Source: CAZFVY01 sp964522665
Lineage (GTDB): Bacteria > Verrucomicrobiota > Verrucomicrobiia > Limisphaerales > CAZFVY01
Assembly: GCA_964522665.1 (NCBI GenBank)
Contig: CAZFVY010000002.1
Location: 62,001 to 126,000 of the forward strand
Length of the DNA stretch: 64,000 nt
Reading direction: 5' to 3'
The notes under the pieces were generated by a model. That model saw only the letters and a program-made list of their open reading frames with translations. It ran no database searches and had not been told where the DNA came from. Positions 27,376 to 35,967 of the stretch are shown here, one piece after another. Made by a program: the position numbers and the translations under genes. The stretch's first letter is position 1. Every line of letters begins with the position of its first letter.

Positions 27376-27831
27376 TTGAACATCCACGGCACATACCTCG
27401 TTTCCGCTCCGCCCACGCGCGTTTACGAGGGCCTCATCGACCCGCGCGTCCTCGAACGCGTCATCCCCGGATGCGAACGCCTCGAATTGACCGGTCCAGA
27501 TCAATACAACGCCCATCTGAAGATCGGCCTCGCCGCCCTGAAAGGCTCCTACGTGGGCAAGGTTCACTTGAGCGACAAACTTCCAGACAAGCAGTTCACA
27601 CTGCACATGGACGGCAAAGGAGCCCCCGGCTTTGTCAAAGGGACGGCGCATCTCAACTTTGACGAGCAAGGATCCGCCACGCGGATTACCTTGCGGGCGC
27701 AAGTCCAGGTCGGTGGGTTGATCGCGGCCGTCGGCTCTCGCGTTATCGAGGCGGTCGCCAAAAAGCTCACGGAGGAATTTTTCCAGAATTTTGGCAAAAT
27801 CATCGCCGGCTCGCCGAAATCATCAGCCTAG
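27376..27831 (+). CDS. CoxG-like SRPBCC protein
   Basis: The 151-residue protein of the carbon monoxide dehydrogenase subunit G family has an SRPBCC (START-like) fold. The N-terminus is NIHGTYLVSAPPTRVYEGLIDPRVLERVIPGCE, seen here in pieces as IHGTYLV, VYEGLIDP and IPGCE. Family members help recruit or mature the Mo hydroxylase at the membrane. It has a TTG start at 27376, since no ATG lies near the conserved N-terminus. It sits 25 bases after the FAD subunit, completing the cluster. Confidence 0.88.
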   Translation: MNIHGTYLVSAPPTRVYEGLIDPRVLERVIPGCERLELTGPDQYNAHLKIGLAALKGSYVGKVHLSDKLPDKQFTLHMDGKGAPGFVKGTAHLNFDEQGSATRITLRAQVQVGGLIAAVGSRVIEAVAKKLTEEFFQNFGKIIAGSPKSSA

Positions 27832-27883
27832 ACTCACGCCCCGCCCGGCTTTCTAACGCTTACCAACCCAACACTGGTTCACC

Positions 27884-28348
27884 ATGAGATCAATCTCCCG
27901 TTTTGCCCGCCACTTTATCGCCGCCATCGCCGTTTCCGCGGTCCTGCTCCTCACTAGCGGTTGTTCCTCGTATAACCGGCAATGGCAGACCGCCGCTCGT
28001 CAACCGCTCCCGAGCGCGAGTTTTGAAGGGCCTTGGCGGGGCTCGTGGATAAGTGAGGTTAACGGACATAACGGCCAACTCCTCTGTCTCGTCACCAAAA
28101 TCAACGACCACGAATACCGCGCGCGTTACCGCGCGACCTATCAGAATGTTCTGCACTTCAACTCAACGGTGATCCTCAACGTCGCTCCGGGCGACGGCCT
28201 TTATCGCCTGAACGGCCGGGCCAATCTCGGCTGGCTGGCGGGGGGAGTTTACGAATACGCCGGCGAGGCTACCGCGACGAATTTCTACTCGACGTATAAG
28301 TCGAAGTACGATCACGGAACCTACCGGCTTACGCGTCCGACGCCATAG
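27884..28348 (+). CDS. Small predicted lipoprotein
   Basis: The 154-residue protein has a signal peptide with lipobox LTSGC (Cys at about 27). The mature part is rich in Tyr and Arg and predicted to be mainly beta (GPWRGSWISEVNGHNGQLLCLVTK, in pieces PWRGSW and GQLLCLV). It ends VYEYAGEATATNFYSTYKSKYDHGTYRL. I do not recognise a characterised family. The PWRGSW...H start resembles small beta-barrel-like secreted proteins. It follows CoxG by 52 bases on the same strand, but the functional link is unclear. Confidence 0.7.
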   Translation: MRSISRFARHFIAAIAVSAVLLLTSGCSSYNRQWQTAARQPLPSASFEGPWRGSWISEVNGHNGQLLCLVTKINDHEYRARYRATYQNVLHFNSTVILNVAPGDGLYRLNGRANLGWLAGGVYEYAGEATATNFYSTYKSKYDHGTYRLTRPTP

Positions 28349-28742
28349 CTGGCAAAACGCGCGCCGCGCGCCCGTCTCGCCTCTCAAATTGGCCGCCACC
28401 CTCCGGGCGCGCCACGGTATCGCGGACTCAGCGGCCATCCCTCAACGCGCCGAGATTTCAAACACCCCCCGGGTGACGTTACAAACGGGGCACGATTGTG
28501 TAATTGGCGTTTTCGCGCGCCCGGACGACTATCAAAGCGTGGCAGCAAACATGATTGGCACGATTACAATTCGGTTGAAACCACGAACCCGTTGACAGCG
28601 CGAACGACGCCTGTTAAACCACCATACGTCAAACCAAAAGCGATTCGCGCGATGGCGCTGGCTCCATCACATCACCCGGGCGGGCGCCGTCCCAAGCTTA
28701 GAACCCAAACCATCATCAACCTAGTTAAGAGAAAGAGCATCT
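28349..28742 (+). promoter_or_regulatory. Intergenic region upstream of the PspA-AAA+ cluster
   Basis: No gene is seen in these 394 bases. The part from 28550 to 28740 is AT-richer and likely holds the promoter of the downstream six-gene cluster. TTGGCACG at 28555-28562 equals a sigma-54 -24 box, but no GC lies at the right spacing. AGAGAAAGAG just before 28743 is a plausible ribosome binding site. Confidence 0.35.
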
Positions 28743-29501
28743 ATGTTTCGTGCCATTAAACGTTTATTTATTTGGATGGGCCTGATGGCGGAAAAGGCCA
28801 CGGAGACCGACGCCATCAACCAAGCCATGGTCGAACGCGGCATCCGCGACGCCAAAGCCAAGGCGGACAAGGCCCACTTCGCGAACGGCCAGTTGGCCGG
28901 TCAAATCGCCCTGCTCAAGGACCAGGTCCGCCGCCAGCAGCGGCAGCGCGACGACCTGCAAGGAATGTTGCAGGTGGCCGCGGCCGCGAACGACGAGGCC
29001 AACGGCGCGCACTACGCCGAGGAATTGGCGACCGTGGAGCAGGACTTGGCGGACAACGAGAACCAGCTCAAGAGCCTGGAAGAGCTTTATCAGCAAAACA
29101 CCCAAATCATCGCGCAAAGTCTGCGGGAGATTCAGAAATTCCAGCGCGATTTTGAGACGCTCAAAACCCGCGTGGCGATTGGCCGTTCGCTCGAAAACCT
29201 ATCCGCCATGATGAAGGGTTCCATCACCGAACTGCAGGGCATGATGGGGGGAGAAATGGGCCAATCGATGCAGCAGCTACGCCAATCCGCCGCCTCGGGC
29301 GAGGGCCAGATGCGGGCCACCCTTGACCTCGCCAGGGCAATGGGCTCCGACATCCAACGGCAGCAAGACATGAAAAAGGCCCGCGGCTCGCAATTATTTC
29401 AGGAATACAAAAAGAAAATGGGCATGGTCCAAAGTGAAACTGCTTCAACCACGCCCGCGACTCCGGTTTCCCCGGAACGGCAAAAAATCGCCGAAAAGTA
29501 G
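28743..29501 (+). CDS. PspA/IM30 (Vipp1)-like ESCRT-III-family coiled-coil protein
   Basis: The 252-residue protein is almost entirely helical. An N-terminal amphipathic segment (MFRAIKRLFIWMGLMAEKA) could sit on the membrane, as helix 0 of PspA and Vipp1 does. It is followed by a long coiled-coil hairpin rich in Gln, Arg and Glu (about 40-160) and a Met/Gln-rich region (MMGGEMGQSMQQL). The tail is Pro/Thr-rich. PspA family proteins polymerise on stressed membranes and belong to the ESCRT-III superfamily. The call comes from architecture and general pattern. It opens the cluster, with the transporter gene 17 bases on. Confidence 0.68.
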   Translation: MFRAIKRLFIWMGLMAEKATETDAINQAMVERGIRDAKAKADKAHFANGQLAGQIALLKDQVRRQQRQRDDLQGMLQVAAAANDEANGAHYAEELATVEQDLADNENQLKSLEELYQQNTQIIAQSLREIQKFQRDFETLKTRVAIGRSLENLSAMMKGSITELQGMMGGEMGQSMQQLRQSAASGEGQMRATLDLARAMGSDIQRQQDMKKARGSQLFQEYKKKMGMVQSETASTTPATPVSPERQKIAEK

Positions 29502-29518
29502 CCTAACCCCCAAAGCCT

Positions 29519-31255
29519 ATGACCACTCGAGGAAAAATTCTATTAACACTTATCATTCTTGGAGTGGCCGGGTACGGCAGTTGGCGTTGGTGGGATAAAA
29601 TCGCGCCGGCGGCGAAGCCCACGAACGTCTCAATCAATCCGCAGGCCTTCAAGCAGGAGACCGCCGCGCCGGCGGCGCCGGCCGCGGACGTCGCGAACAG
29701 CCTCCTCAAGGGGACCAATGCGGCGTCGCTGGTGGACGGCTCCGCGATTCCGCCGGTCACGGGGGTGAGCGACTATGCCAAGCCGACGAAGGACGGAAAA
29801 TTGGTGGTGCAGTTCCCCATCAACGTCTGGCCGGGTTGGGCGCCGATCATCACCGCCAACCACGGCATGGCCCCCAGCGACGAAAGCGTGTTTTACAAGA
29901 AATACGGCTTCTACGTGCAGCTTTCACTGGTGGACGACCCCGTGAAAGCGCGTGATCTCTTCGCCAGCGGGCAGAGTCACGTCCTCTGGGGCACGCTCGA
30001 CATGATCGCGCTGTTCGCGCCCGAGCTGGCGCGCGACTCCCGCACGCTGCCCGTCGTTTGCCAGCAGATCGACTGGTCGGATGGCGGGGACGGCATCGTC
30101 ACGCGCGGCGACCTGCGGTCGATCAACGACTTTCACATGCGGGGCGGACAGCGCCGCAAAGTCGTGCTCGCGCAGAATTCGCCGAGTCACTATCTCATCA
30201 TGTCGCTCCTGACCGACGCCGGCATCGACCCGGCGGAGGTCGATTTCAAATGGGCGGCGGACGCCCCGGCGGCCGCGAAAATCTTCGTGCTCGACAACAG
30301 CTATGACGCATTCGTCGGCTGGTCGCCCGACATTTACACCGTCTCCGAGAAAGTGCCAGGCACCCGGTTGATCGTCAGCAGCAAGAGCGCGAATCACCTC
30401 ATCGCGGACGTGTGGGCCGTGCGCAACGACTTCTACCGCGATCATCCCGAGATCGTCGCCAATCTGGTGCGGGGCATCCTCGAAGGCGTCGATCTCGTGC
30501 GGAAGGACGTGCCCGCGGCAGCCAAACTGCTGGCCGCGGCCTACAACATCCCGGTCGAAGATTGCACTACGATGATCGGCAAGGACGGCGGGGTCGCCGA
30601 CGGCGACGCGCACCTGGTCAATTACCGGGAGAACGCCAACTTCTTCCTCGACACGCTGAACCCCTCGAATTTTGAAATCGTTTGGAACCGCGCCTCGGCG
30701 ATCTACAAACTACTGGGCGCGATCAACGAGCCAATCCCGGCGGCGAAGGTCAAAGCCGCCGGCGTCATCGCCAAGCTCGCGGAAGAATACAAGAACGTGG
30801 TGGACCTTTCGCAGCCGATCTTCCGGCCCGGCCAACTCTTTCAACATGCCGAGGCTGAGTCGGGGCAGATTTTGACCAAGGCGGTCATCATCTCGTTCGA
30901 GCCGAATCATTCCAACCTCAACCCTTCTTATGATCCCGCGATCCCGCAAGTCTTGGACGAGATCGGCAAGCTGGCCGGCTCGTTCGGCAACGCCTACATC
31001 GTGATCGAGGGCAACACGGACGCGAGTCGAAAAGGCGTGGTGCCGGGCGACCTCGTGCGCCAACTCTCCTATGATCGAGCGGACTCCGTCCGCAAATCCA
31101 TCACGCAGAAATACCGCTTCGATCCGAACAAGTTCAAGGTCATCGGCAATGGCTGGGATAACCCGCTGCCGGGCATGACCGACCCCAGCAACGCGGACCA
31201 CAACAAGAAGAATCGGCGCGTGGAAGTGAAGGTCTTCCCGCTGGAGAAGGACTAG
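29519..31255 (+). CDS. Membrane-anchored ABC substrate-binding protein fused to an OmpA peptidoglycan-binding domain
   Basis: The 578-residue protein has three parts. An N-terminal uncleaved-looking anchor spans about 6-22 (KILLTLIILGVAGYGSW). A NitT/TauT-like solute-binding region (about 95-430) includes INVWPGWAPI, FASGQSHVLWGTLDMIALF and a repeated hinge-like pattern. The C-terminal OmpA-like domain (about 460-575) has EGNTDASRKG, LSYDRADSVRKSI, VIGNGWDNP and NKKNRRVEVKV. The OmpA part would grip peptidoglycan from the inner-membrane face. The permease start codon overlaps the stop by one base, so the protein feeds that ABC transporter. Substrate unknown; NitT/TauT relatives take nitrate, sulfonates or thiamine precursors. 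Confidence 0.82.
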   Translation: MTTRGKILLTLIILGVAGYGSWRWWDKIAPAAKPTNVSINPQAFKQETAAPAAPAADVANSLLKGTNAASLVDGSAIPPVTGVSDYAKPTKDGKLVVQFPINVWPGWAPIITANHGMAPSDESVFYKKYGFYVQLSLVDDPVKARDLFASGQSHVLWGTLDMIALFAPELARDSRTLPVVCQQIDWSDGGDGIVTRGDLRSINDFHMRGGQRRKVVLAQNSPSHYLIMSLLTDAGIDPAEVDFKWAADAPAAAKIFVLDNSYDAFVGWSPDIYTVSEKVPGTRLIVSSKSANHLIADVWAVRNDFYRDHPEIVANLVRGILEGVDLVRKDVPAAAKLLAAAYNIPVEDCTTMIGKDGGVADGDAHLVNYRENANFFLDTLNPSNFEIVWNRASAIYKLLGAINEPIPAAKVKAAGVIAKLAEEYKNVVDLSQPIFRPGQLFQHAEAESGQILTKAVIISFEPNHSNLNPSYDPAIPQVLDEIGKLAGSFGNAYIVIEGNTDASRKGVVPGDLVRQLSYDRADSVRKSITQKYRFDPNKFKVIGNGWDNPLPGMTDPSNADHNKKNRRVEVKVFPLEKD

Positions 31256-32118
31256 TGCTTAAGTTTTCGCTATCGGCCGTCGGGTTCGTCGCCGCGTTGA
31301 CGCTGGTCGTCCGCGGCGCCGGACTCAAGGTGCGGCAGGAAAGCTCGCGCGGCGTCACGCTCGCCCTGACGACCACCTTCGTCGCGTTGGCCATCTTCGC
31401 GTGGTGGTGGCTGACCAGCGGCGCGCGGCCCGAGGATCGGATCGTCAACGCGGCGATTCTGGCCAGCCCAAGTGAGGTCGTGAGGGCGTTCTACCCGTTG
31501 CACGTGGATCAGGCCCTCGTGCGCAACGCGTTCACCTCGTTTTGGCGCGTGACCGCGGGCTTCACGCTCGCAGTCGTGGTCGCGGTTCCACTCGGAATCT
31601 ACATGGCGAGTTTTCCGCCGGTCGCCGCATTCTTTCGGCCCTTGGCGCTCGTTGGTTCGTACGTGCCGGTGGTGGTGTTCATCCCGCTGACGATCGCGTG
31701 GTTCGGCGCCACCGAGCCGCAAAAGGTCGGCTTTCTGTTTATCGTTTGCTTCGTGGCGTTGCTCCCGTTGGTGATTAAAACGATCGCCGACGTGCCCGCG
31801 GCGTATCTCGATGTCGCGGTTACGAAAGGCGCCAATCAGTGGCAGCTCGTGCGGCACGTTCTCTTTCCGGTCGCCCAGGCGGACTTGTGGGATCATCTTC
31901 GCGGAGTCTATGGCGTTGGCTGGACTTGGATCATCCTCGCCGAAGTCTGGGCCAACGCCGAACAAGGTCTTGGCTACCTGCTCGACGTCTCGAACCGCCG
32001 CGGTCACAGCGATCGCGTTTTCGCGGTGACGACGGTGATTGTCGTCATCGCGTTCGCCTGTGATCAAGCTTGGCGGATGGGCGGCCGCTGGCTGTTTCCC
32101 TACCGCCAAATGGAGTGA
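31255..32118 (+). CDS. ABC transporter permease, NitT/TauT type
   Basis: The 287-residue inner-membrane permease has six to seven hydrophobic segments. The cytoplasmic EAA-like loop that contacts the ATPase is DVAVTKGANQWQLVRHVLFPVA, shown as AVTKGANQWQLVRHVLFP. Between the segments, VGSYVPVVVFIPLTIAWFG follows the BPD-type pattern of the TauC/SsuC branch. The GTG start at 31255 overlaps the substrate-binding gene stop (TAGTG). It ends overlapping the ATPase start (TGATG at 32116-32120). One permease gene is present, so a homodimer is expected. Confidence 0.9.
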   Translation: MLKFSLSAVGFVAALTLVVRGAGLKVRQESSRGVTLALTTTFVALAIFAWWWLTSGARPEDRIVNAAILASPSEVVRAFYPLHVDQALVRNAFTSFWRVTAGFTLAVVVAVPLGIYMASFPPVAAFFRPLALVGSYVPVVVFIPLTIAWFGATEPQKVGFLFIVCFVALLPLVIKTIADVPAAYLDVAVTKGANQWQLVRHVLFPVAQADLWDHLRGVYGVGWTWIILAEVWANAEQGLGYLLDVSNRRGHSDRVFAVTTVIVVIAFACDQAWRMGGRWLFPYRQME

Positions 32119-32990
32119 TGATCGTGGAATCACCAATCGCATCGGCGCCGCCAGGCGCCACCGCGAACACGTCCGACTTGCCGGAGCTGGTCCGCTTTCG
32201 CGGCGTGACCAAGGCGTTTGGCAAAGGCCCGACGGCCCCCGTCGCGGTTCAGGACGTTTCTTTCACGGTCCACGACCTCCCGAACGTGGGAGAGTTGATC
32301 TCGATCGTCGGCCCATCGGGCTGCGGAAAATCGACGCTCTTACGCCTGATCGCCGGCTTGTCGCCGCATTTCCCGCCCACGAGCGGCGAGTTGATGGCGT
32401 TCGATCGTCCGATTAGAGGTCCCGGTGATGATCGCGGGTTGGTGGATCAGAAGTACTCGCTTTTGCCGCACTTGACCGTCTTGGAAAACATCGCCTTCGG
32501 GCTGAAGCTGCGCGGCGTCCGCCCGACGGATCGGTCCGAGCCCGCGCGCGAATGGGTTAAGAAAGTCGGCCTCGAAGGCCACGAAAGCAAATACCCTTCC
32601 CAACTCTCCGGCGGAATGCAACAGCGCGTCGCCATCGCGGCGACTTTGATTCTGAAGCCCAAAATCCTGCTCATGGACGAGCCGTTTGGCGCGCTCGACC
32701 CGAAGATCCGTCTGCGGATGCAAGAGCTATTGATTCAACTCTGGCGGGAACAACAAGGCACCGTATTCTTGGTGACCCACTCGGTTGAAGAAGCCGTCTA
32801 TCTCGGCGACCGGGTATTCCGCATGGCCGCGAAACCGGGGCGCCTCGTGGAAACCATCCAAGTGCCGCGTCCGGACGATCCTCCGGAAATCCTGCGGCAG
32901 CGAAAATGGTTCATCGAACTGACTCGTGAACTGTTGCATCGCCTGGAACAGGATGCCCCGGCCGCCAGCCCGCCCGCTGGGGCTTTTTAA
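32118..32990 (+). CDS. ABC transporter ATP-binding protein, NitT/TauT type
   Basis: The 290-residue ATPase has Walker A GPSGCGKST, the Q-loop around DQKYSLLPHLTV, the signature LSGGMQQRVAIA, Walker B ILLMDEPFGALD and the switch His in THSVEEAV. The N-terminal 25 residues (Pro/Ala-rich) precede the first strand. The start is the ATG at 32118, overlapping the permease stop by one base; an earlier in-frame start at 32070 would lie inside the permease gene. The C-terminus carries an extra helix-forming segment (RQRKWFIELTRELLHRLEQ). Confidence 0.95.
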   Translation: MIVESPIASAPPGATANTSDLPELVRFRGVTKAFGKGPTAPVAVQDVSFTVHDLPNVGELISIVGPSGCGKSTLLRLIAGLSPHFPPTSGELMAFDRPIRGPGDDRGLVDQKYSLLPHLTVLENIAFGLKLRGVRPTDRSEPAREWVKKVGLEGHESKYPSQLSGGMQQRVAIAATLILKPKILLMDEPFGALDPKIRLRMQELLIQLWREQQGTVFLVTHSVEEAVYLGDRVFRMAAKPGRLVETIQVPRPDDPPEILRQRKWFIELTRELLHRLEQDAPAASPPAGAF

Positions 32991-33081
32991 AGGTCGCGCG
33001 CGAACGACGCTCCGATCACCCGCCGGCCGCCACGAATGTATCGCCAATCCGAGATCGCCCAATTAGCATTGCTTCCGGCCC

Positions 33082-34062
33082 ATGGAACCGACGCCGCCAA
33101 ACTATCGCCGCGAGTTCTTCCGCAGCCCGCAACACGTCTGGCTGGCGCTGTTGACGCTCGGCGCCGGCTTTGTCAGCGCCAGCGCGCTGGGACTGATCAT
33201 TGGCGCCACGGCCTACGTGATCGGTTGGATTTACCTGCCCGACCTAGCCTCATTTCGCGCCGCGGTGGACCGCCGACTCGAGGCGTCACGGCAGGCCGGC
33301 ATGCTCGCGCGAGTGGCCGAGTTTGCCGCGCGCCGGCAAACCATTCTCGCCACCTTGTCAGGCCCGCGGCAGGAACGTTATCATCTCCTGGCCGAAGTCT
33401 GCCGCGGCATCGAACAAGCCAGCGCCGACGGCTTGGCGGCCGCCGCGGAGCCAATCCACGATCCACGCCTCCGCCGCCTTGACGAGTTAATGTGGACTTT
33501 TCTGCGATTGCTGAGCATCGAGGAATCGCTCGAACGCTTTTTGGAGACGGAACAACAAGAGGATCTGCCCCGTCTGACGCAAGGCGCCGAACAGGAGGCC
33601 GCCAGTCTCGCGGCCGAGGTAAACGCGGCGGACCCGAAAGATAACCGTACCGGCCGAGAGAACCGCCGCCGTCTGTTCGAGTCACGCCGCGAACGGCTGG
33701 AAGTACTCCGGAAGCGCCTGGAGCGGGTCGAGCAGGCGCGGGAGAATTTGGCGCTGGTGGTCTCCGAGCAAGAGCGTCTTGATCAACAGATCAAGCTGAT
33801 TCGCGCCGACGCCGTCGCCTCGCGCAACGCCGCGAACCTAACCGCCCGCATCGACGCGACCGTCGAACAACTCGATCACACCAACAAATGGCTGGCGGAA
33901 ATGGATCAGTTCAAAGACATCGTTGGCGATCTGCCGGAAAGCGAAATCCGCGTGGGATTTGGCGCCGCGGCGCCCGCAGTCATCGAGCCCCCACCGCTGC
34001 CCGGAGAGGTTCGCGAGCGCCGCGGCGCCAAGGCTCGCGTCTCGCCATCCAGGAATAACTAA
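33082..34062 (+). CDS. Membrane-anchored coiled-coil protein of the PspA-AAA+ cluster
   Basis: The 326-residue protein belongs to no family I recognise. One or two hydrophobic segments lie near the N-terminus (about 19-52). The rest is mostly charged helix with heptad-like coiled coil at about 180-280 (ESRRERLEVLRKRLERVEQ and the following LDQQIKLIRADA). The C-terminal 40 residues are Pro/Ala/Arg-rich and probably disordered. The topology suggests a cytoplasmic coiled-coil arm tethered to the inner membrane, possibly an adaptor for the AAA+ protein or PspA-like polymer. The stop overlaps the AAA+ start by one base (TAATG). Confidence 0.72.
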   Translation: MEPTPPNYRREFFRSPQHVWLALLTLGAGFVSASALGLIIGATAYVIGWIYLPDLASFRAAVDRRLEASRQAGMLARVAEFAARRQTILATLSGPRQERYHLLAEVCRGIEQASADGLAAAAEPIHDPRLRRLDELMWTFLRLLSIEESLERFLETEQQEDLPRLTQGAEQEAASLAAEVNAADPKDNRTGRENRRRLFESRRERLEVLRKRLERVEQARENLALVVSEQERLDQQIKLIRADAVASRNAANLTARIDATVEQLDHTNKWLAEMDQFKDIVGDLPESEIRVGFGAAAPAVIEPPPLPGEVRERRGAKARVSPSRNN

Positions 34063-35879
34063 TGCCCGACTCCCCTGCCCCCGTCGTCCCGACCTCCCCA
34101 TCCATCGGCGCGTCGCCATCCAACCGCCTGCCGCTGCGCGGCTGGGCCGTCGAACTGGCCCGGCGCTGGAACAGCGGCGCCTACTCGCTCTTCATTCTGC
34201 ACGGAAATATTTTCGACCTCTTTCCGATTCAGAATGGGCCGACGGTGCAATACGCGCCGCTTAAGACGTTTCTTGCCCGCCGACTGTTCGCCCAGCGCTC
34301 CTTTTTGCTTTTCTACGACATCGGCGACGGCCTCACTTTTGGCTCGCCGGACATGCAGTCGCGGTTCTTCCAGTGGTTGGAGGTCTTCGATCAGGTCGAG
34401 CACACCAACCTCCATCAAGAAGGGCCACCCCGCGATTTTATCCGGTTGGCCCAATTGCTGCGGCGTTTTTTCCTGCAACCGGGCGACAGTCCCAGCGGGA
34501 TGAGCGGCGTCACCCTGATCATCGATTATCCCGAAAAGATCGTCCCCGCCTCGGAGGAAGCCGGCGCCAGTCAGGAGGAACGGATGGCGCTCGTGACGCT
34601 GCTGAAATGGGCGGCCTCACCCGAGCTTCGCCGCCTGGATATTGGCCTGCTGCTCGTCACCGAGTCTTCCGCGGAACTGCACAGCGACCTGCTCCAAAAC
34701 CCGCACCTCGCGCAAATCAGCGTGGGCCTGCCCGACGCGGAGGAGCGTGGGCGTTTCCTTGAATCCGGCTGGTTGGAAAAAATGGCCGGTGGTCGGGCCT
34801 TGAGCCAGTGGAGCGACCTCGCCACGGCGGATTTGGCCGATCGCACGGCCGGGCTTAATTTGCTCCGGGTTCAACACCTGCTTTCCGAAGCCGCCCGCAA
34901 TGACATCCGGTTGACCGTCGAGTACGTCGCGACCGCCAAAAAACAACTGATTGAGGAATACTGCCAAGGTTTGGTCCGGTTCAAGGAACCAAAACCGGCC
35001 TTGAATCTCGACGTCGTTGCCACCCATACCGCCGCCAAGGCAAAACTCCGCGAACTCGCGTGGCTGATCAAGAATAACAAACGCGACGTGCTCGAGCGTG
35101 GCGTCCTGCTGCCCGGGCGCGTCGGCGTCGGCAAGTCGTTCCTGGTGGAATGCTTCGCGAGCGAATGCGGACTGCCGGTCATGGAGATTGGCGATTTTCG
35201 GTCCAAGTGGGTCGGCGACACCGAACGCCAGCAAACCCGAATACTCATGACGATTCGGGCGCTCGGTCCGGTCATTGTGGTGGTGGATGAAGCCGATGCC
35301 GTTTTTGGGAACCGCGAGGCCGACGGCGACAGCGGGGTCTCGGGACGAGTCTTCGCGGCATTCGCCGCGCATATCGGCGATAATTCGCTGCGGGGCCGCG
35401 AACTTTGGATCGCCATGACTTCGCGTCCCGATCTCCTGGCCATCGATATGCGCCGGCAGGGACGCTTCGGTCTTTGCATCCCGCTCTTTCCGGCGCAGGG
35501 GCCGGACGACGTCGTCACGCTTTTCACGACGATCGCCAAGCTGCAAAAAATCACGCTGGGCGAACCGGTCAAAACCTTTATCCGCGACACGCTGGGGACT
35601 CGACCGCTGACCGGCAGCGACGTGGAATCGATCCTCATTCGCGCCAAGGAGCGCGCCGTCCTGGCGGGCCGCGATCTCGACGTGCAATTGCAGGACACGG
35701 AAGAGGCGGTCAATTCGTTCATCGACCCGCTCGACGCCGACCTTCTGGCGCTCCAGGAACTGGCCGCGGTGCTGGCCTGTTCCGACCGGCGTTTTCTGCC
35801 CGAAGTCTATCGCCACGCGGACCGCGCCGCCCTGCTTGAGGACTTCGCGGCGCGCAAACTGCGGGTCAGCCGACGATAG
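34062..35879 (+). CDS. Double AAA+ ATPase with degenerate first domain
   Basis: The 605-residue protein has an active AAA+ module at about 325-560: Walker A GRVGVGKS (352-359), the pore-loop-like SKWVGDTE (381-388), Walker B VIVVVDEAD (404-412), sensor-1 WIAMTSRPD and the RRQGRFG arginine finger (464-470). The SKWVG and GRFG signatures resemble Vps4/p97/FtsH-type AAA proteins. Residues 30-270 look like a second AAA fold lacking Walker A (only HGNIFDLF in its place, with strand-like TLIIDYP and GLLLVTES), so it would be structural. It has no membrane segment. It ends the six-gene cluster and is the natural disassembly ATPase for the PspA-like protein; this role is inference. Confidence 0.85.
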   Translation: MPDSPAPVVPTSPSIGASPSNRLPLRGWAVELARRWNSGAYSLFILHGNIFDLFPIQNGPTVQYAPLKTFLARRLFAQRSFLLFYDIGDGLTFGSPDMQSRFFQWLEVFDQVEHTNLHQEGPPRDFIRLAQLLRRFFLQPGDSPSGMSGVTLIIDYPEKIVPASEEAGASQEERMALVTLLKWAASPELRRLDIGLLLVTESSAELHSDLLQNPHLAQISVGLPDAEERGRFLESGWLEKMAGGRALSQWSDLATADLADRTAGLNLLRVQHLLSEAARNDIRLTVEYVATAKKQLIEEYCQGLVRFKEPKPALNLDVVATHTAAKAKLRELAWLIKNNKRDVLERGVLLPGRVGVGKSFLVECFASECGLPVMEIGDFRSKWVGDTERQQTRILMTIRALGPVIVVVDEADAVFGNREADGDSGVSGRVFAAFAAHIGDNSLRGRELWIAMTSRPDLLAIDMRRQGRFGLCIPLFPAQGPDDVVTLFTTIAKLQKITLGEPVKTFIRDTLGTRPLTGSDVESILIRAKERAVLAGRDLDVQLQDTEEAVNSFIDPLDADLLALQELAAVLACSDRRFLPEVYRHADRAALLEDFAARKLRVSRR

Positions 35880-35967
35880 AAAAACTGAATTCTCCATCAG
35901 TGAAGGACATCGGGCAAACCCAGCTTTTTGCTTTCTTCATACCTTCAAAACCCTCCATGCTGGCGGC

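Noticed and set aside
28555..28562. TTGGCACG upstream of the PspA-like gene as a sigma-54 promoter
   Set aside because: The -24 half fits, but the -12 position lacks GC (AT instead), so it is not counted as a promoter despite the PspA precedent.
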